Origin: Bacteroides sp. 51
Lineage (GTDB): Bacteria; Bacteroidota; Bacteroidia; Bacteroidales; Bacteroidaceae
NCBI RefSeq assembly: GCF_010500965.1
Contig: NZ_QVMI01000017.1
Location: 92,465-156,464, forward strand
Direction: 5' to 3'
DNA length: 64,000 nt
Below the pieces are notes generated by a model. That model worked only from the letters and a program-made list of their open reading frames with translations. It ran no database searches and was not told the origin of the DNA. Below are positions 33,990-42,526 of the stretch, piece by piece. Every line of letters starts with the position of its first letter. Within the stretch, counting starts at the first letter, position 1. Both the position numbers and the translations under genes were made by a program.

Positions 33990-34370
33990 ATGAAGAACAT
34001 CTTTTTCTTTTTTATTATCCTGGTTATAGTGGTTTCTGTCTCTTCTTGTTCTCTTCAAAAAAAGGCTGTTTTATTACCCGAGTTGGAATATGTGGAGGCT
34101 ATTATGTATGCACATCCGGATAGTGCACTTAAAGTTTTGGAGCAAATGAGGATGCCCAAATCATCGGATGAGTTAAATCATGCAACATGGTGTTTATTTC
34201 TGGCTCAGGCTAAGTATAAGAGTTATATTAAGCAACCTTCCGACTCGTTGATTAATATTTTACTTATAATGACCTTACTTATGTATGCTAATATGCATGT
34301 CCTGTTTTCCCAAATTTGCTCTATATATAGAGCATCCGCAAAAATTGTTCAAACCAAACGAGTTTTGTAA
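33990..34370 (+). pseudogene. Truncated lipoprotein of the TPR-regulator type
   Basis: The frame encodes 126 residues with a signal sequence and lipobox (VSSC, Cys at about 20). LEYVEAIMYAHPDSALKVLEQM follows, the usual opening of long Bacteroidales lipoproteins with tetratricopeptide repeats. Those relatives run to several hundred residues. Here similarity stops near KQPSDSLINI, and the rest (LLIMTLLMYANMH) looks out of frame. I read it as a gene remnant, although a short lipoprotein could still be made. The end contains a perfect palindrome GCTCTATATATAGAGC (34318-34333). Confidence 0.6.
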
Positions 34371-34382
34371 TTCGAAACTTCC

Positions 34383-34390
34383 TATATTTG
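34383..34390 (+). promoter_or_regulatory. -7 box for the small RNA before mnmA
   Basis: TATATTTG fits the consensus exactly. TTTG at 34364-34367 lies only 15 bases upstream, which is short for a -33 element. The predicted start is near 34398. Confidence 0.5.
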
Positions 34391-34397
34391 CAATCGC

Positions 34398-34530
34398 ATA
34401 AGAAACAGTAAAAACACTACCTGATGTAAGTCTTTATGTAGGCATTTCGTTTCTTGTTAAAAATCTACGACTGATATACAGTCAGTTACTTCAAATAAGG
34501 GCTATCCATATAGCGGATAGACTTTTTTTC
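34398..34530 (+). ncRNA. Structured small RNA, possibly 6S-like
   Basis: About 130 bases bounded by a -7 box and a terminator. Pairing includes AAGAAAC (34400-34406) with GTTTCTT (34449-34455), closing over a CTAC/GTAG stem. A perfect GACTG-ATATA-CAGTC hairpin (34469-34483) and a terminator hairpin CTATCC/GGATAG (34502-34520) with seven T (34523-34529) follow. The words and layout remind me of a conserved Bacteroidales RNA that has been proposed to be a 6S RNA, but I cannot confirm the match. No ORF of note lies inside. mnmA starts 72 bases later. Confidence 0.55.
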
Positions 34531-34601
34531 TTTGACTATATTTATAATAATCTGCCCGTAATCCCTTACATTTGTATCATTATCTTTTTAAGGTACATAA
34601 G

Positions 34602-35678
34602 ATGAAAGAGAGAAATAAGCGTGTATTAGTTGGAATGAGTGGCGGAATAGACAGTTCGGCTACTTGCTTGATGCTGCAAGAGCAAGGTTATGAAATAGTT
34701 GGGGTAACTATGCGCGTTTGGGGAGATGAACCGAAAGACGCGAAGATACTTGCCGATCGCATGGGCATTGAACACCATGTGGCCGATGAACGTATAGAAT
34801 TCAAAGACACCATCGTAAAATACTTTATAGACGAATATCGCGGGGGGCGCACTCCGAACCCTTGTGTGATGTGTAACCCATTGTTTAAGTTCCGTATGCT
34901 TATAGAATGGGCGGATAAGTTGAATTGCGGATGGGTGGCTACAGGGCATTATTCCCGTTTGGAAGAAAAAGAAGGGAATATTTATATCGTGGCAGGTGAT
35001 GATGATAAGAAAGACCAATCGTACTTCCTTTGGAGACTTGGACAAGATGTGCTTCGCCGTTGTATATTCCCGTTGGGAAACTATACGAAAGTCAAAGTGC
35101 GTGAATACCTTCGCGAAAAAGGCTTTGAAGCGAAAGCCAACGAAGGCGAAAGTATGGAAGTATGTTTTATCAAAGGCGATTATAGAGACTTCCTGCGCGA
35201 ACATTACCCGGCAATAGATGAAGAGATCGGATCGGGGTGGTTTGTAAACTCCGAAGGTGTAAAGTTAGGAGAGCATAAAGGCTATGCCTATTATACCATT
35301 GGGCAACGCAAGGGATTGGAAATAGCTTTAGGTAAGCCCGCATACGTATTAAGAATAAACCCACAAAAGAATACAGTAATGTTAGGTGATGCTGATCAAC
35401 TAAAAGCAACAGATATGTTGGTCGAAGAACCCAATATCATTAATGAACAGGAGCTTTTCTCCTGTGAACAGCTGTCTGTCCGTATTCGCTATAGAAGTAA
35501 GCCTGTACCTTGCGAAATTAAGAAACTAGATGATGGTCGTTTACTCGTTCATTTCAAGGAAGAGGCGTCGGCTATCACTCCCGGGCAATCTGCTGTTTTT
35601 TATGATGGAAACCGTGTGTTGGGAGGTGCGTTTATTGCTTCTCAACGGGGAATGGGAATGTATTTAGTTGACAGTTAA
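34602..35678 (+). CDS. mnmA: tRNA 2-thiouridine synthase MnmA
   Basis: MnmA thiolates the wobble uridine of tRNA-Lys, -Glu and -Gln, using sulfur passed from a cysteine desulfurase. The PP-loop [12 protein letters not shown] lies at residues 8-19 of 358. The two catalytic cysteines are expected in [12 protein letters not shown] and [16 protein letters not shown]-terminal beta domains follow ([18 protein letters not shown]). I chose ATG 34602, because the upstream in-frame ATG would add ten unrelated residues. Bacteroidales often carry more than one mnmA, so this may be one of two copies. Confidence 0.96.
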   Translation: MKERNKRVLVGMSGGIDSSATCLMLQEQGYEIVGVTMRVWGDEPKDAKILADRMGIEHHVADERIEFKDTIVKYFIDEYRGGRTPNPCVMCNPLFKFRMLIEWADKLNCGWVATGHYSRLEEKEGNIYIVAGDDDKKDQSYFLWRLGQDVLRRCIFPLGNYTKVKVREYLREKGFEAKANEGESMEVCFIKGDYRDFLREHYPAIDEEIGSGWFVNSEGVKLGEHKGYAYYTIGQRKGLEIALGKPAYVLRINPQKNTVMLGDADQLKATDMLVEEPNIINEQELFSCEQLSVRIRYRSKPVPCEIKKLDDGRLLVHFKEEASAITPGQSAVFYDGNRVLGGAFIASQRGMGMYLVDS

Positions 35679-35716
35679 CAGTTAACAGTTGACAGTTAAC
35701 AGTTGATAGTTGACAG
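35679..35716 (+). repeat. GTTRACA tandem words after mnmA
   Basis: The words GTTGACA, GTTAACA and GTTGATA repeat about every 7 bases six times. This is a simple tandem array with no hairpin potential worth noting. Confidence 0.7.
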
Positions 35717-35758
35717 TTTCCATGCGGGATGTTTTTTTGTAGTGATAAAATATAAGAA

Positions 35759-37132
35759 ATGAAGAAATCGTTATTAATCATTCTAGTCGTTATTACAGTT
35801 CAGGTCTCGGCTAAACAGGATACCTTAAAATATCGTATCAGTTTGAAAGATAAGGCTGAAACAACATATTCACTGGATCGGCCGGAGGAATTTCTGTCCG
35901 GGAAAGCTATTGCCCGACGTATCCGTCAGGGATTGGCGATAGATTCAACCGATTTACCTGTTTGTGAAACCTATGTGAAGGCTATTCGGAATAAAAAAGT
36001 CAAAGTTGTGGTTAAAGGAAAATGGGACAACTTTGTCACCATATCCTGCAATGATAGCACACAGATGGACCGGATAGCTCAACTTCCTTTCGTGAAGTCG
36101 GTTGAGAAAGTATGGACTGCTCCGGACAAAGAGAAGAAAAAGAAAGATATAAAAAGAGATTCCCTGGTTCATAAGCCATATCAGTTGGAAAATCCCTATG
36201 GGCTTGCCTATACACAACTGTGCCTAAGTGGAGGCGATCGTTTACATGAAGCCGGATTTCGGGGAGAGGGGATAACCATTGCCATTATGGATGCCGGTTT
36301 TCATAATGTCGACTGTATTGCGGCTTTTGATAGTACCCGGATCTTGGGTGTTAAAGATTTTGTAGGAAATACTAAGAGTATATACATGGAGAGTGATCAC
36401 GGCTTGAAAGTACTCTCATGTATGGGTGCTAATTGGCCTTATGCTCTGATAGGAACGGCTCCTAAAGCCTCGTATTGGCTTTTACGTACAGAAGATGAAT
36501 ACTCGGAACACCTTGTCGAACAAGACTATTGGGCGGCCGCCATTGAATATGCGGATAGCGTTGGGGTAGATGTAGTAAACACTTCTTTGGGCTACAATAC
36601 TTTTGATGATAAATCTAAAGATTACCGTCTCAGAGATCTGGATGGAGAATATTCTTTGATGTCCCGTCAGGCCTCTCGTGTTGCCGATAAGGGTATGGTA
36701 TTGTTGTGTAGCGCAGGCAATGCCGGACAAGGTTCCTGGAAAAAGATCACACCTCCGGGTGATGCCAGGAATATAATAACGGTTGGTGCTATTACCGAAA
36801 GCAAAAAGCTGGCTCCATTTTCTTCTGTCGGGAATACGGCAGATGATCGTATAAAACCCGATGTGATGGCCATAGGTATGTTTACCCGGGTGATAGGAAC
36901 GAATGGACAACCTGCTACTGCAAACGGAACTTCTTTTGCAACTCCTGTAATGTGTGGAATGGTGGCTTGTTTATGGCAGGCCCGGCCAGAGTTGACTGCA
37001 AAGCAAATTATCACCTTAGTGCGCCAGTCTGGTGACCGTGCTGATTTTCCGGATAATATCTTTGGATATGGAGTACCTGACTTATGGAAAGCGTATCAAA
37101 CAGAAGGTGAGATAACAGAATCAGTCGATTAA
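35759..37132 (+). CDS. S8 family subtilisin-like serine protease
   Basis: A 457-residue exported protease with signal peptide at 1-18. A propeptide-like region (about 20-125) precedes the catalytic domain. The triad is Asp178 (IAIMDAGF), His214 (SDHGLKVLS) and Ser392 (NGTSFATPV), and VNTSLGY lies in the substrate strand. No type IX secretion tail or lipobox is seen, so it is probably periplasmic or released. It is followed after 59 bases by xseA, across another AATCGT-word spacer. Confidence 0.92.
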   Translation: MKKSLLIILVVITVQVSAKQDTLKYRISLKDKAETTYSLDRPEEFLSGKAIARRIRQGLAIDSTDLPVCETYVKAIRNKKVKVVVKGKWDNFVTISCNDSTQMDRIAQLPFVKSVEKVWTAPDKEKKKKDIKRDSLVHKPYQLENPYGLAYTQLCLSGGDRLHEAGFRGEGITIAIMDAGFHNVDCIAAFDSTRILGVKDFVGNTKSIYMESDHGLKVLSCMGANWPYALIGTAPKASYWLLRTEDEYSEHLVEQDYWAAAIEYADSVGVDVVNTSLGYNTFDDKSKDYRLRDLDGEYSLMSRQASRVADKGMVLLCSAGNAGQGSWKKITPPGDARNIITVGAITESKKLAPFSSVGNTADDRIKPDVMAIGMFTRVIGTNGQPATANGTSFATPVMCGMVACLWQARPELTAKQIITLVRQSGDRADFPDNIFGYGVPDLWKAYQTEGEITESVD

Positions 37133-37191
37133 TATAATCGGTTTGTAGTTTCAATCGTCTAATCGTAAATTGTCAAATAGTAAATATCTTT

Positions 37192-38427
37192 ATGGAAGGA
37201 ATTTCCCTTTTTGAATTAAATTCTTTAGTAAAGAGAAGCATAACTCAATGTTTGCCCGATGAATATTGGGTACAGGCCGAGATAAGCGATGTTCGTTCCA
37301 ACACCACAGGGCATTGTTATCTGGAGTTTATTCAGAAAGATCCCAGAGGGAATAGTTTGGTTGCTAAAGCTCGTGGAACCATTTGGGCGAATGTTTTTCG
37401 ATTATTGAAACCCTATTTTGAAGAGTCTACCGGACAAGCCTTTGTTTCCGGTATAAAAGTTTTGGTTAAGGTTACTGTAGAATTCCACGAACTATATGGG
37501 TATAGTCTGACCGTACAGGATATTGACCCGACCTATACAGTCGGCGATATGATACGTCGACGGAATGAAATACTTAAACAATTGCAGGAAGAAGGTGTGT
37601 TGACGCTAAATAAAGAATTGGATCTGCCTTTACTTCCTCAGCGGATTGCCGTAATTTCTTCGGCTACAGCAGCGGGGTATGGTGATTTTAAACATCAGTT
37701 GAACCGTAATTCCGCAGGATATTATTTCTACACAGAGCTTTTTTCTGCCATCATGCAGGGAAATCAGGTGGAGGAGTCTGTTCTTAATGCATTAGATGCC
37801 ATTCTGGAACGTCAGGACGACTTTGATGCTGTAGTCATTATTCGTGGCGGAGGGGCAACATCCGATTTATCCGGTTTTGATACTTATTTATTGGCTGCTG
37901 CTTGCGCTCAGTTTCCTTTGCCGGTCATAACCGGCATTGGTCATGAACGTGATGATACCGTGTTAGACTCAGTATCCCATACACGAGTAAAAACTCCGAC
38001 CGCAGCAGCTGAGTTTTTGATTGGTCAGATGGATCGTGCAGCAGAACAATTAGAAATGTTGGCCGAACAGTTACGTGAGAGTGTTTTATGGCGATTGACT
38101 CAGGAGAAACAGCGTATGTCCGCTCTTCGTAACCGCATCCCTACGCTAACACTTAAACGATTGAATGATGCACGTATGGAGTTGCTTGGCTTAAAGAATG
38201 ACTTGAAACAAACCACAATACTTTTATTGTCTAAGCAAAAACATAAATTGGAATTACTTCAGCAACGCATTGCGGATGCCTCTCCGGAGAAGCTACTACA
38301 GAGAGGATATAGTATTACATTGAAAAATGGTAAAGCGGTTACAGATGCTTCGCAGGTAGATACCGGCGATACGCTGATTACCCGGTTGGCAAAAGGAGAG
38401 GTTGTAAGTACGGTCTCTCCTAAATAG
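37192..38427 (+). CDS. xseA: Exodeoxyribonuclease VII large subunit
   Basis: The catalytic subunit of ExoVII, which degrades single-stranded DNA from both ends. The N-terminal OB-fold spans about 1-105 (SLFELNSLVKRSITQCLPDEYWVQAEISDV). The catalytic domain carries RIAVISSATAAGYGDF, VVIIRGGGATSDLSGFD and GIGHERDDTVLDSVSHTRVKTPTAAAEFL. A coiled-coil region (about 275-370) binds XseB. At 411 residues it is slightly shorter than the E. coli protein. The start at 37192 fits. xseB follows 12 bases later. Confidence 0.96.
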   Translation: MEGISLFELNSLVKRSITQCLPDEYWVQAEISDVRSNTTGHCYLEFIQKDPRGNSLVAKARGTIWANVFRLLKPYFEESTGQAFVSGIKVLVKVTVEFHELYGYSLTVQDIDPTYTVGDMIRRRNEILKQLQEEGVLTLNKELDLPLLPQRIAVISSATAAGYGDFKHQLNRNSAGYYFYTELFSAIMQGNQVEESVLNALDAILERQDDFDAVVIIRGGGATSDLSGFDTYLLAAACAQFPLPVITGIGHERDDTVLDSVSHTRVKTPTAAAEFLIGQMDRAAEQLEMLAEQLRESVLWRLTQEKQRMSALRNRIPTLTLKRLNDARMELLGLKNDLKQTTILLLSKQKHKLELLQQRIADASPEKLLQRGYSITLKNGKAVTDASQVDTGDTLITRLAKGEVVSTVSPK

Positions 38428-38439
38428 CATATAAAGATT

Positions 38440-38643
38440 ATGAAAAAAGAAACCTATTCACAAGCAATCGAACGATTAGAGAAAATCGTTCGTCAGATTG
38501 ATAACAATGAGTTGGAAATTGATGCGTTGAGCGAGAAGATTAAAGAAGCCAATGATATCATTGCTTTTTGTTCGGCAAAGCTCACTAAAGCCGATGCGGA
38601 AGTTGAAAAATTATTGAAAGAAAAGCAACAATCTGAGGAATAA
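38440..38643 (+). CDS. xseB: Exodeoxyribonuclease VII small subunit
   Basis: Sixty-seven residues of helical hairpin: TYSQAIERLEKIVRQIDNNELEIDALSEKIKEANDIIAFC is the XseB pattern. Several copies bind each XseA and keep it soluble and active. It is in an operon with xseA. Confidence 0.95.
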   Translation: MKKETYSQAIERLEKIVRQIDNNELEIDALSEKIKEANDIIAFCSAKLTKADAEVEKLLKEKQQSEE

Positions 38644-38691
38644 AGCGTATTTTTGCTTTTCGTAAAAGCGAAACTATAAATAGATGTCGAT

Positions 38692-39711
38692 ATGAAGGAA
38701 ATAGATTGGTCAAATCTGTCGTTTGGCTATATGCCGACAGATTACAACGTGAGAATCAATTATCGCAATGGCGAGTGGGGACTACTGGAAACAAGTAGCA
38801 GTGAATATATCAATATGCATATGGCAGCCACTTGCTTGCATTATGGACAAGAATCATTCGAGGGGCTGAAAGCCTTCCGTGGTAAAGATGGTAAGATCCG
38901 GGTTTTCCGTATGCGTGAGAATGCAAAACGTATGCAACTCTCCTGCGAAGGAATAATGATGGCAAAGTTGCCTGTTGAACGGTTTGAAGAAGCTGTCCTG
39001 GAAGCGGTGAAGTTGAACGAACGTTTTGTACCACCTTATGAAAGCGGTGCATCTCTTTATATCCGTCCGCTATTGATTGGAATGGGAGCACAGGTAGGGG
39101 TGAAACCTGCTACAGAATACATGTTTATTGTATTTGTTACTCCCGTAGGACCTTATTTCAAAGCAGGTTTCAAGCCAACTCCTTATGCTATTCTCAGACA
39201 CTATGACCGCGTAGCTCCATTGGGTACGGGCCGTTTCAAAATCGGAGGTAACTATGCCGCTAGCCTGGCAGCAGGAGAAGAAGCCCACAGATTAGGCTAT
39301 TCGGCTGTGTTGTATCTGGATGCAAAAGAAAAGAAATATCTTGATGAATGTGGACCAGCCAACTTCTTTGGCATCCGTGGTAACTCTTATATAACTCCTA
39401 AGTCAGACTCTATCTTGCCATCCATCACCAATAATAGTTTGATGACTTTGGCAGAAGATTTGGGTATGACGGTAGAATGTCGTCCTGTAACAGTCGACGA
39501 ACTGGCTACATTTGATGAGGCAGGTGCTTGTGGTACTGCCGCAGTTATCAGTCCGGTAGAACGGGTGGACGATCTGGACGAGAAGAAATCATATATACTC
39601 AGCAAAGACGGCGAAGCCGGACCGGTATGTACAAAACTGTATAATAAGTTGAGAGCTATTCAATATGGCGATGAACCGGATACACATGGCTGGGTGACAA
39701 TCGTAGAATAA
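38692..39711 (+). CDS. ilvE: Branched-chain amino acid aminotransferase
   Basis: This PLP enzyme transaminates Val, Leu and Ile with 2-oxoglutarate in the cytoplasm. The 339 residues belong to fold type IV (class IV). Lys183 in RFKIGGNYAAS is the PLP Schiff-base lysine. YFKAGFKPTPYAIL, LDECGPANFFGI and ACGTAAVISPVERV are the usual cofactor and substrate loops. Length and motifs match the eukaryote-like long BCAT group. The MBL hydrolase begins 6 bases after the stop and trmB soon after that, suggesting one transcript. Confidence 0.95.
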   Translation: MKEIDWSNLSFGYMPTDYNVRINYRNGEWGLLETSSSEYINMHMAATCLHYGQESFEGLKAFRGKDGKIRVFRMRENAKRMQLSCEGIMMAKLPVERFEEAVLEAVKLNERFVPPYESGASLYIRPLLIGMGAQVGVKPATEYMFIVFVTPVGPYFKAGFKPTPYAILRHYDRVAPLGTGRFKIGGNYAASLAAGEEAHRLGYSAVLYLDAKEKKYLDECGPANFFGIRGNSYITPKSDSILPSITNNSLMTLAEDLGMTVECRPVTVDELATFDEAGACGTAAVISPVERVDDLDEKKSYILSKDGEAGPVCTKLYNKLRAIQYGDEPDTHGWVTIVE

Positions 39712-39717
39712 TCCGGA

Positions 39718-40524
39718 ATGAATTTTAAAATAACAACCCTCGTAGAAAACACTGTTTACGGCAAGGGATTGCAGGGAGAGCATGGGCTTTCCCTGTTTGT
39801 CGAAACACCCGAACATAAAGTTCTTTTTGATACGGGAGCTTCGGATCTTTTTATCCGTAACGCACGTTTAATGCATATTGATCTGAGCGAAGCAGATTAT
39901 CTGGTGCTCTCTCATGGACATCGTGACCATACCGGCGGTTTGCACCATTTTATGGAAATCAATAAAACAGCTCCGATCATTTGTAAGCGTGAAGCATTTG
40001 TACGAAAGTTTAAGAATGACCGCGAAAACGGTATTCATCACTCGGAAAACCTGGATAAGTCCCGTTTCCGTTTTATAACTGAGCAAACTGAGATTGTGCC
40101 TGGAGTACATGTATTTCCTGATATTAAGATTGTCGACAAGCATGACACTCATTTTGAGCAATTCTATATTGAAGAGGAGAGCGGAATAGTGACTGATACG
40201 TTTGAGGATGAGTTATGTGTAGCTCTGAAAAGCGAAAAAGCAATGTCGGTAATAAGTGCCTGCTCGCATCGGGGAATTACCAATATGGTGCGTGCTGTAC
40301 AGGAAGTCTTTCCAAGCATTCCTTTGCAGATTGTACTGGGTGGATTTCATATCCACGAAACAACAGCAGAGAAGTTTAATGTGATCTCCGGATTTTTCGG
40401 GCGCAACTTGCCTAAACGTTTGGGCGTTTGCCATTGTACGGGAGTGGAGAAATATGCGATGTTCCGCCATCAGTTTAACGATCGGGTATATTATAACTAT
40501 ACCGGCTGGATAGAAAAGATTTAA
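39718..40524 (+). CDS. MBL-fold metallo-hydrolase
   Basis: A 268-residue beta-lactamase-fold hydrolase. The metal motif is SHGHRDHTGGL (H-x-H-x-D-H), with further ligands in ACSHRGITNM and GGFHIHETTAEK. The overall form resembles the archaeal-type group often labelled as a dihydropterin-methyl-aminobenzene phosphate synthase, a name that is rarely demonstrated. Substrate unknown. It sits between ilvE and trmB (gaps of 6 and 3 bases), which gives no metabolic hint. Confidence 0.88.
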   Translation: MNFKITTLVENTVYGKGLQGEHGLSLFVETPEHKVLFDTGASDLFIRNARLMHIDLSEADYLVLSHGHRDHTGGLHHFMEINKTAPIICKREAFVRKFKNDRENGIHHSENLDKSRFRFITEQTEIVPGVHVFPDIKIVDKHDTHFEQFYIEEESGIVTDTFEDELCVALKSEKAMSVISACSHRGITNMVRAVQEVFPSIPLQIVLGGFHIHETTAEKFNVISGFFGRNLPKRLGVCHCTGVEKYAMFRHQFNDRVYYNYTGWIEKI

Positions 40525-40527
40525 TCA

Positions 40528-41286
40528 ATGGGAAAGAATAAACTACAGAAGTTTGCCGATATGGCAAGTTACCCTCATGTATTTGAATATCCGTATTCTG
40601 TAGCGGATAATGTTCCGTTTAAGATGAAAGGTAAATGGAATAAGGACTTCTTTAAAAATGATAACCCGATTGTATTGGAATTGGGTTGTGGGAGAGGGGA
40701 ATATACCGTCGGTCTCGGTAAGATGTTTCCGGATAAGAACTTTATTGCCGTAGATATTAAAGGTGCGCGCATGTGGAGCGGTGCAACCGATTCATTGGAG
40801 GCAGGCATGAAGAATGTAGCTTTTCTCCGTACCAATATTGAGATCATTGATCGCTTCTTTGCCGAAAATGAAGTGAGTGAAATATGGTTGACCTTTTCCG
40901 ATCCGCAAATGAAGAAAGCAACTAAGCGGCTTACTTCTACCTATTTTATGGAACGTTACCGTCGTTTCCTGAAATCGGATGGAATTATTCATGTAAAAAC
41001 GGATAGTAATTTTATGTTTACCTATACCAAATACATGACAGAAGAAAACCAGCTTCCTGTAGAATTCATAACCGAGGATTTGTATAATTCAGGTTGGGTT
41101 GATAATATCTTAGGAATCAAAACCTACTACGAACAACAATGGTTGGATCGAGGTTTAAACATAAAATACATCAAGTTCCTTTTACCACAAGGTATGGAAC
41201 TTAAGGAACCGGATGTGGAAATTGAACTCGATCCATACCGTAGTTATAATCGCAGTAAACGTAGCGGACTTAAAACAGCTAAATAA
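40528..41286 (+). CDS. trmB: tRNA (guanine-N7-)-methyltransferase
   Basis: TrmB makes m7G46 in the variable loop of tRNAs using SAM. The 252 residues hold the SAM motif [48 protein letters not shown] is the catalytic DPxxKxxHxKRR-like region, with Gln-Met in the usual His-Lys-like places. A basic C-terminus ([15 protein letters not shown]) follows. It is the last gene of the ilvE transcript unit. Confidence 0.94.
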   Translation: MGKNKLQKFADMASYPHVFEYPYSVADNVPFKMKGKWNKDFFKNDNPIVLELGCGRGEYTVGLGKMFPDKNFIAVDIKGARMWSGATDSLEAGMKNVAFLRTNIEIIDRFFAENEVSEIWLTFSDPQMKKATKRLTSTYFMERYRRFLKSDGIIHVKTDSNFMFTYTKYMTEENQLPVEFITEDLYNSGWVDNILGIKTYYEQQWLDRGLNIKYIKFLLPQGMELKEPDVEIELDPYRSYNRSKRSGLKTAK

Positions 41287-41366
41287 ATTATAAATTTTGA
41301 ATTTTGAATTATTGGCTGTTATAAAGGGTATTTAATTCAAAACTCAAAATTCATCATTCAAAATTA
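41287..41366. repeat. TTTTGAATTTTGAA/TTCAAAACTCAAAATTC inverted words
   Basis: AAATTTTGAATTTTGAATTA on the left is matched by TAATTCAAAACTCAAAATTC and ATTCAAAATTAATTA on the right. It is an AU-rich hairpin between trmB and mrp, with the same design as 12218-12316 but different words. Confidence 0.6.
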
Positions 41367-41369
41367 ATT

Positions 41370-42470
41370 ATGACTTTATACCCCAAACTTATACTCAACG
41401 CACTTGAAACCGTACGTTACCCCGGTACCGGAAAGAATCTGGTCGAAGCCGGTATGGTAGATGATAATATGCGTATTGACGGAATGAAGGTTTCTTTCTC
41501 TTTGGTTTTTGAGAAACCAACCGATCCGTTTATCAAATCCGTAGTTAAAGCAGCAGAAACAGCTATTCTTACTTATGTAGACCGCAATGTGGAAGTTGAC
41601 ATATCCGTAAAATCTAAACAAGCCCCCCGTCCGGAGGTTGGCAAGCTGTTGCCACAGGTGAAGAATATTATTGGCATATCTTCCGGTAAAGGTGGTGTTG
41701 GTAAATCTACGGTTGCTGCCAATCTTGCGGTTGCTTTAGCAAAGATGGGGCATAAGGTGGGACTACTTGATGCCGATGTTTTTGGGCCTTCTATGCCTAA
41801 AATGTTTCAGGTAGAAGATGCCCGGCCCCATGCGGAACAAATGGACGGACGCGACATGATCATCCCCGTAGAGAAATATGGAGTAAAGCTATTATCTATC
41901 GGTTTTTTTGTAGATCCCGATCAAGCTACGCTTTGGCGTGGTGGTATGGCTAGCAATGCTCTGAAACAATTAATCGGTGATGCACTTTGGGGAGATCTGG
42001 ATTACTTCCTGATAGACCTTCCTCCCGGTACAAGCGATATCCACCTGACTATTGTACAAACCCTGGCCATGACGGGTGCTGTTGTGGTGAGTACGCCACA
42101 AGAAGTTGCTTTGGCCGATGCCCGTAAGGGGATTAACATGTTTACCAATGATAAAGTAAATGTTCCTATTCTGGGATTGGTAGAAAATATGTCCTGGTTC
42201 ACTCCCGCGGAACTTCCTGAAAATAAGTATTATATCTTTGGAAAAGACGGGGCAAAGAAGTTGGCCGAAGAAATGAATGTTCCTCTGCTTGGTCAGATTC
42301 CTTTGGTGCAAAGTATTCGTGAAGGTGGAGACGAGGGTAAGCCGGTCGTCTTAGATGAAGACTCAATCACGGGACAGGCATTTATGAGACTGGCCGAAAA
42401 TGTGGTTCATCAGGTGGATCATCGGAATGAGAATATGGACCCGACAAAGATTGTGGAGATTCATAAATAA
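41370..42470 (+). CDS. mrp: Mrp/NBP35-type iron-sulfur carrier ATPase
   Basis: Mrp proteins are P-loop ATPases that load or carry iron-sulfur clusters. Residues about 5-90 are a DUF59/MIP18-like domain. The deviant Walker A SSGKGGVGKST follows at about 106-116, then DADVFGPSMP and IDLPPGTSDIHL (Walker B). The CxxC pair that normally binds the bridging cluster is missing. The usual Cys-Pro-x-Cys region reads SWFTPAELPENKYYIFG instead, as I recall for other Bacteroidales. How a cluster is held is therefore unclear. A terminator follows. Confidence 0.93.
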   Translation: MTLYPKLILNALETVRYPGTGKNLVEAGMVDDNMRIDGMKVSFSLVFEKPTDPFIKSVVKAAETAILTYVDRNVEVDISVKSKQAPRPEVGKLLPQVKNIIGISSGKGGVGKSTVAANLAVALAKMGHKVGLLDADVFGPSMPKMFQVEDARPHAEQMDGRDMIIPVEKYGVKLLSIGFFVDPDQATLWRGGMASNALKQLIGDALWGDLDYFLIDLPPGTSDIHLTIVQTLAMTGAVVVSTPQEVALADARKGINMFTNDKVNVPILGLVENMSWFTPAELPENKYYIFGKDGAKKLAEEMNVPLLGQIPLVQSIREGGDEGKPVVLDEDSITGQAFMRLAENVVHQVDHRNENMDPTKIVEIHK

Positions 42471-42481
42471 CAAATAAGAAC

Positions 42482-42518
42482 CCCGGGAGTAGTTATTTCT
42501 GACCTCCCGGGAGTTTCT
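42482..42518. terminator. Bidirectional terminator between mrp and the M56 gene
   Basis: CCCGGGAG (42482-42489) pairs with CTCCCGGG (42504-42511) and TTTCTTTATT follows. The left side carries AA on the opposite strand, so it may serve both convergent genes. Confidence 0.75.
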
Positions 42519-42526
42519 TTATTACT

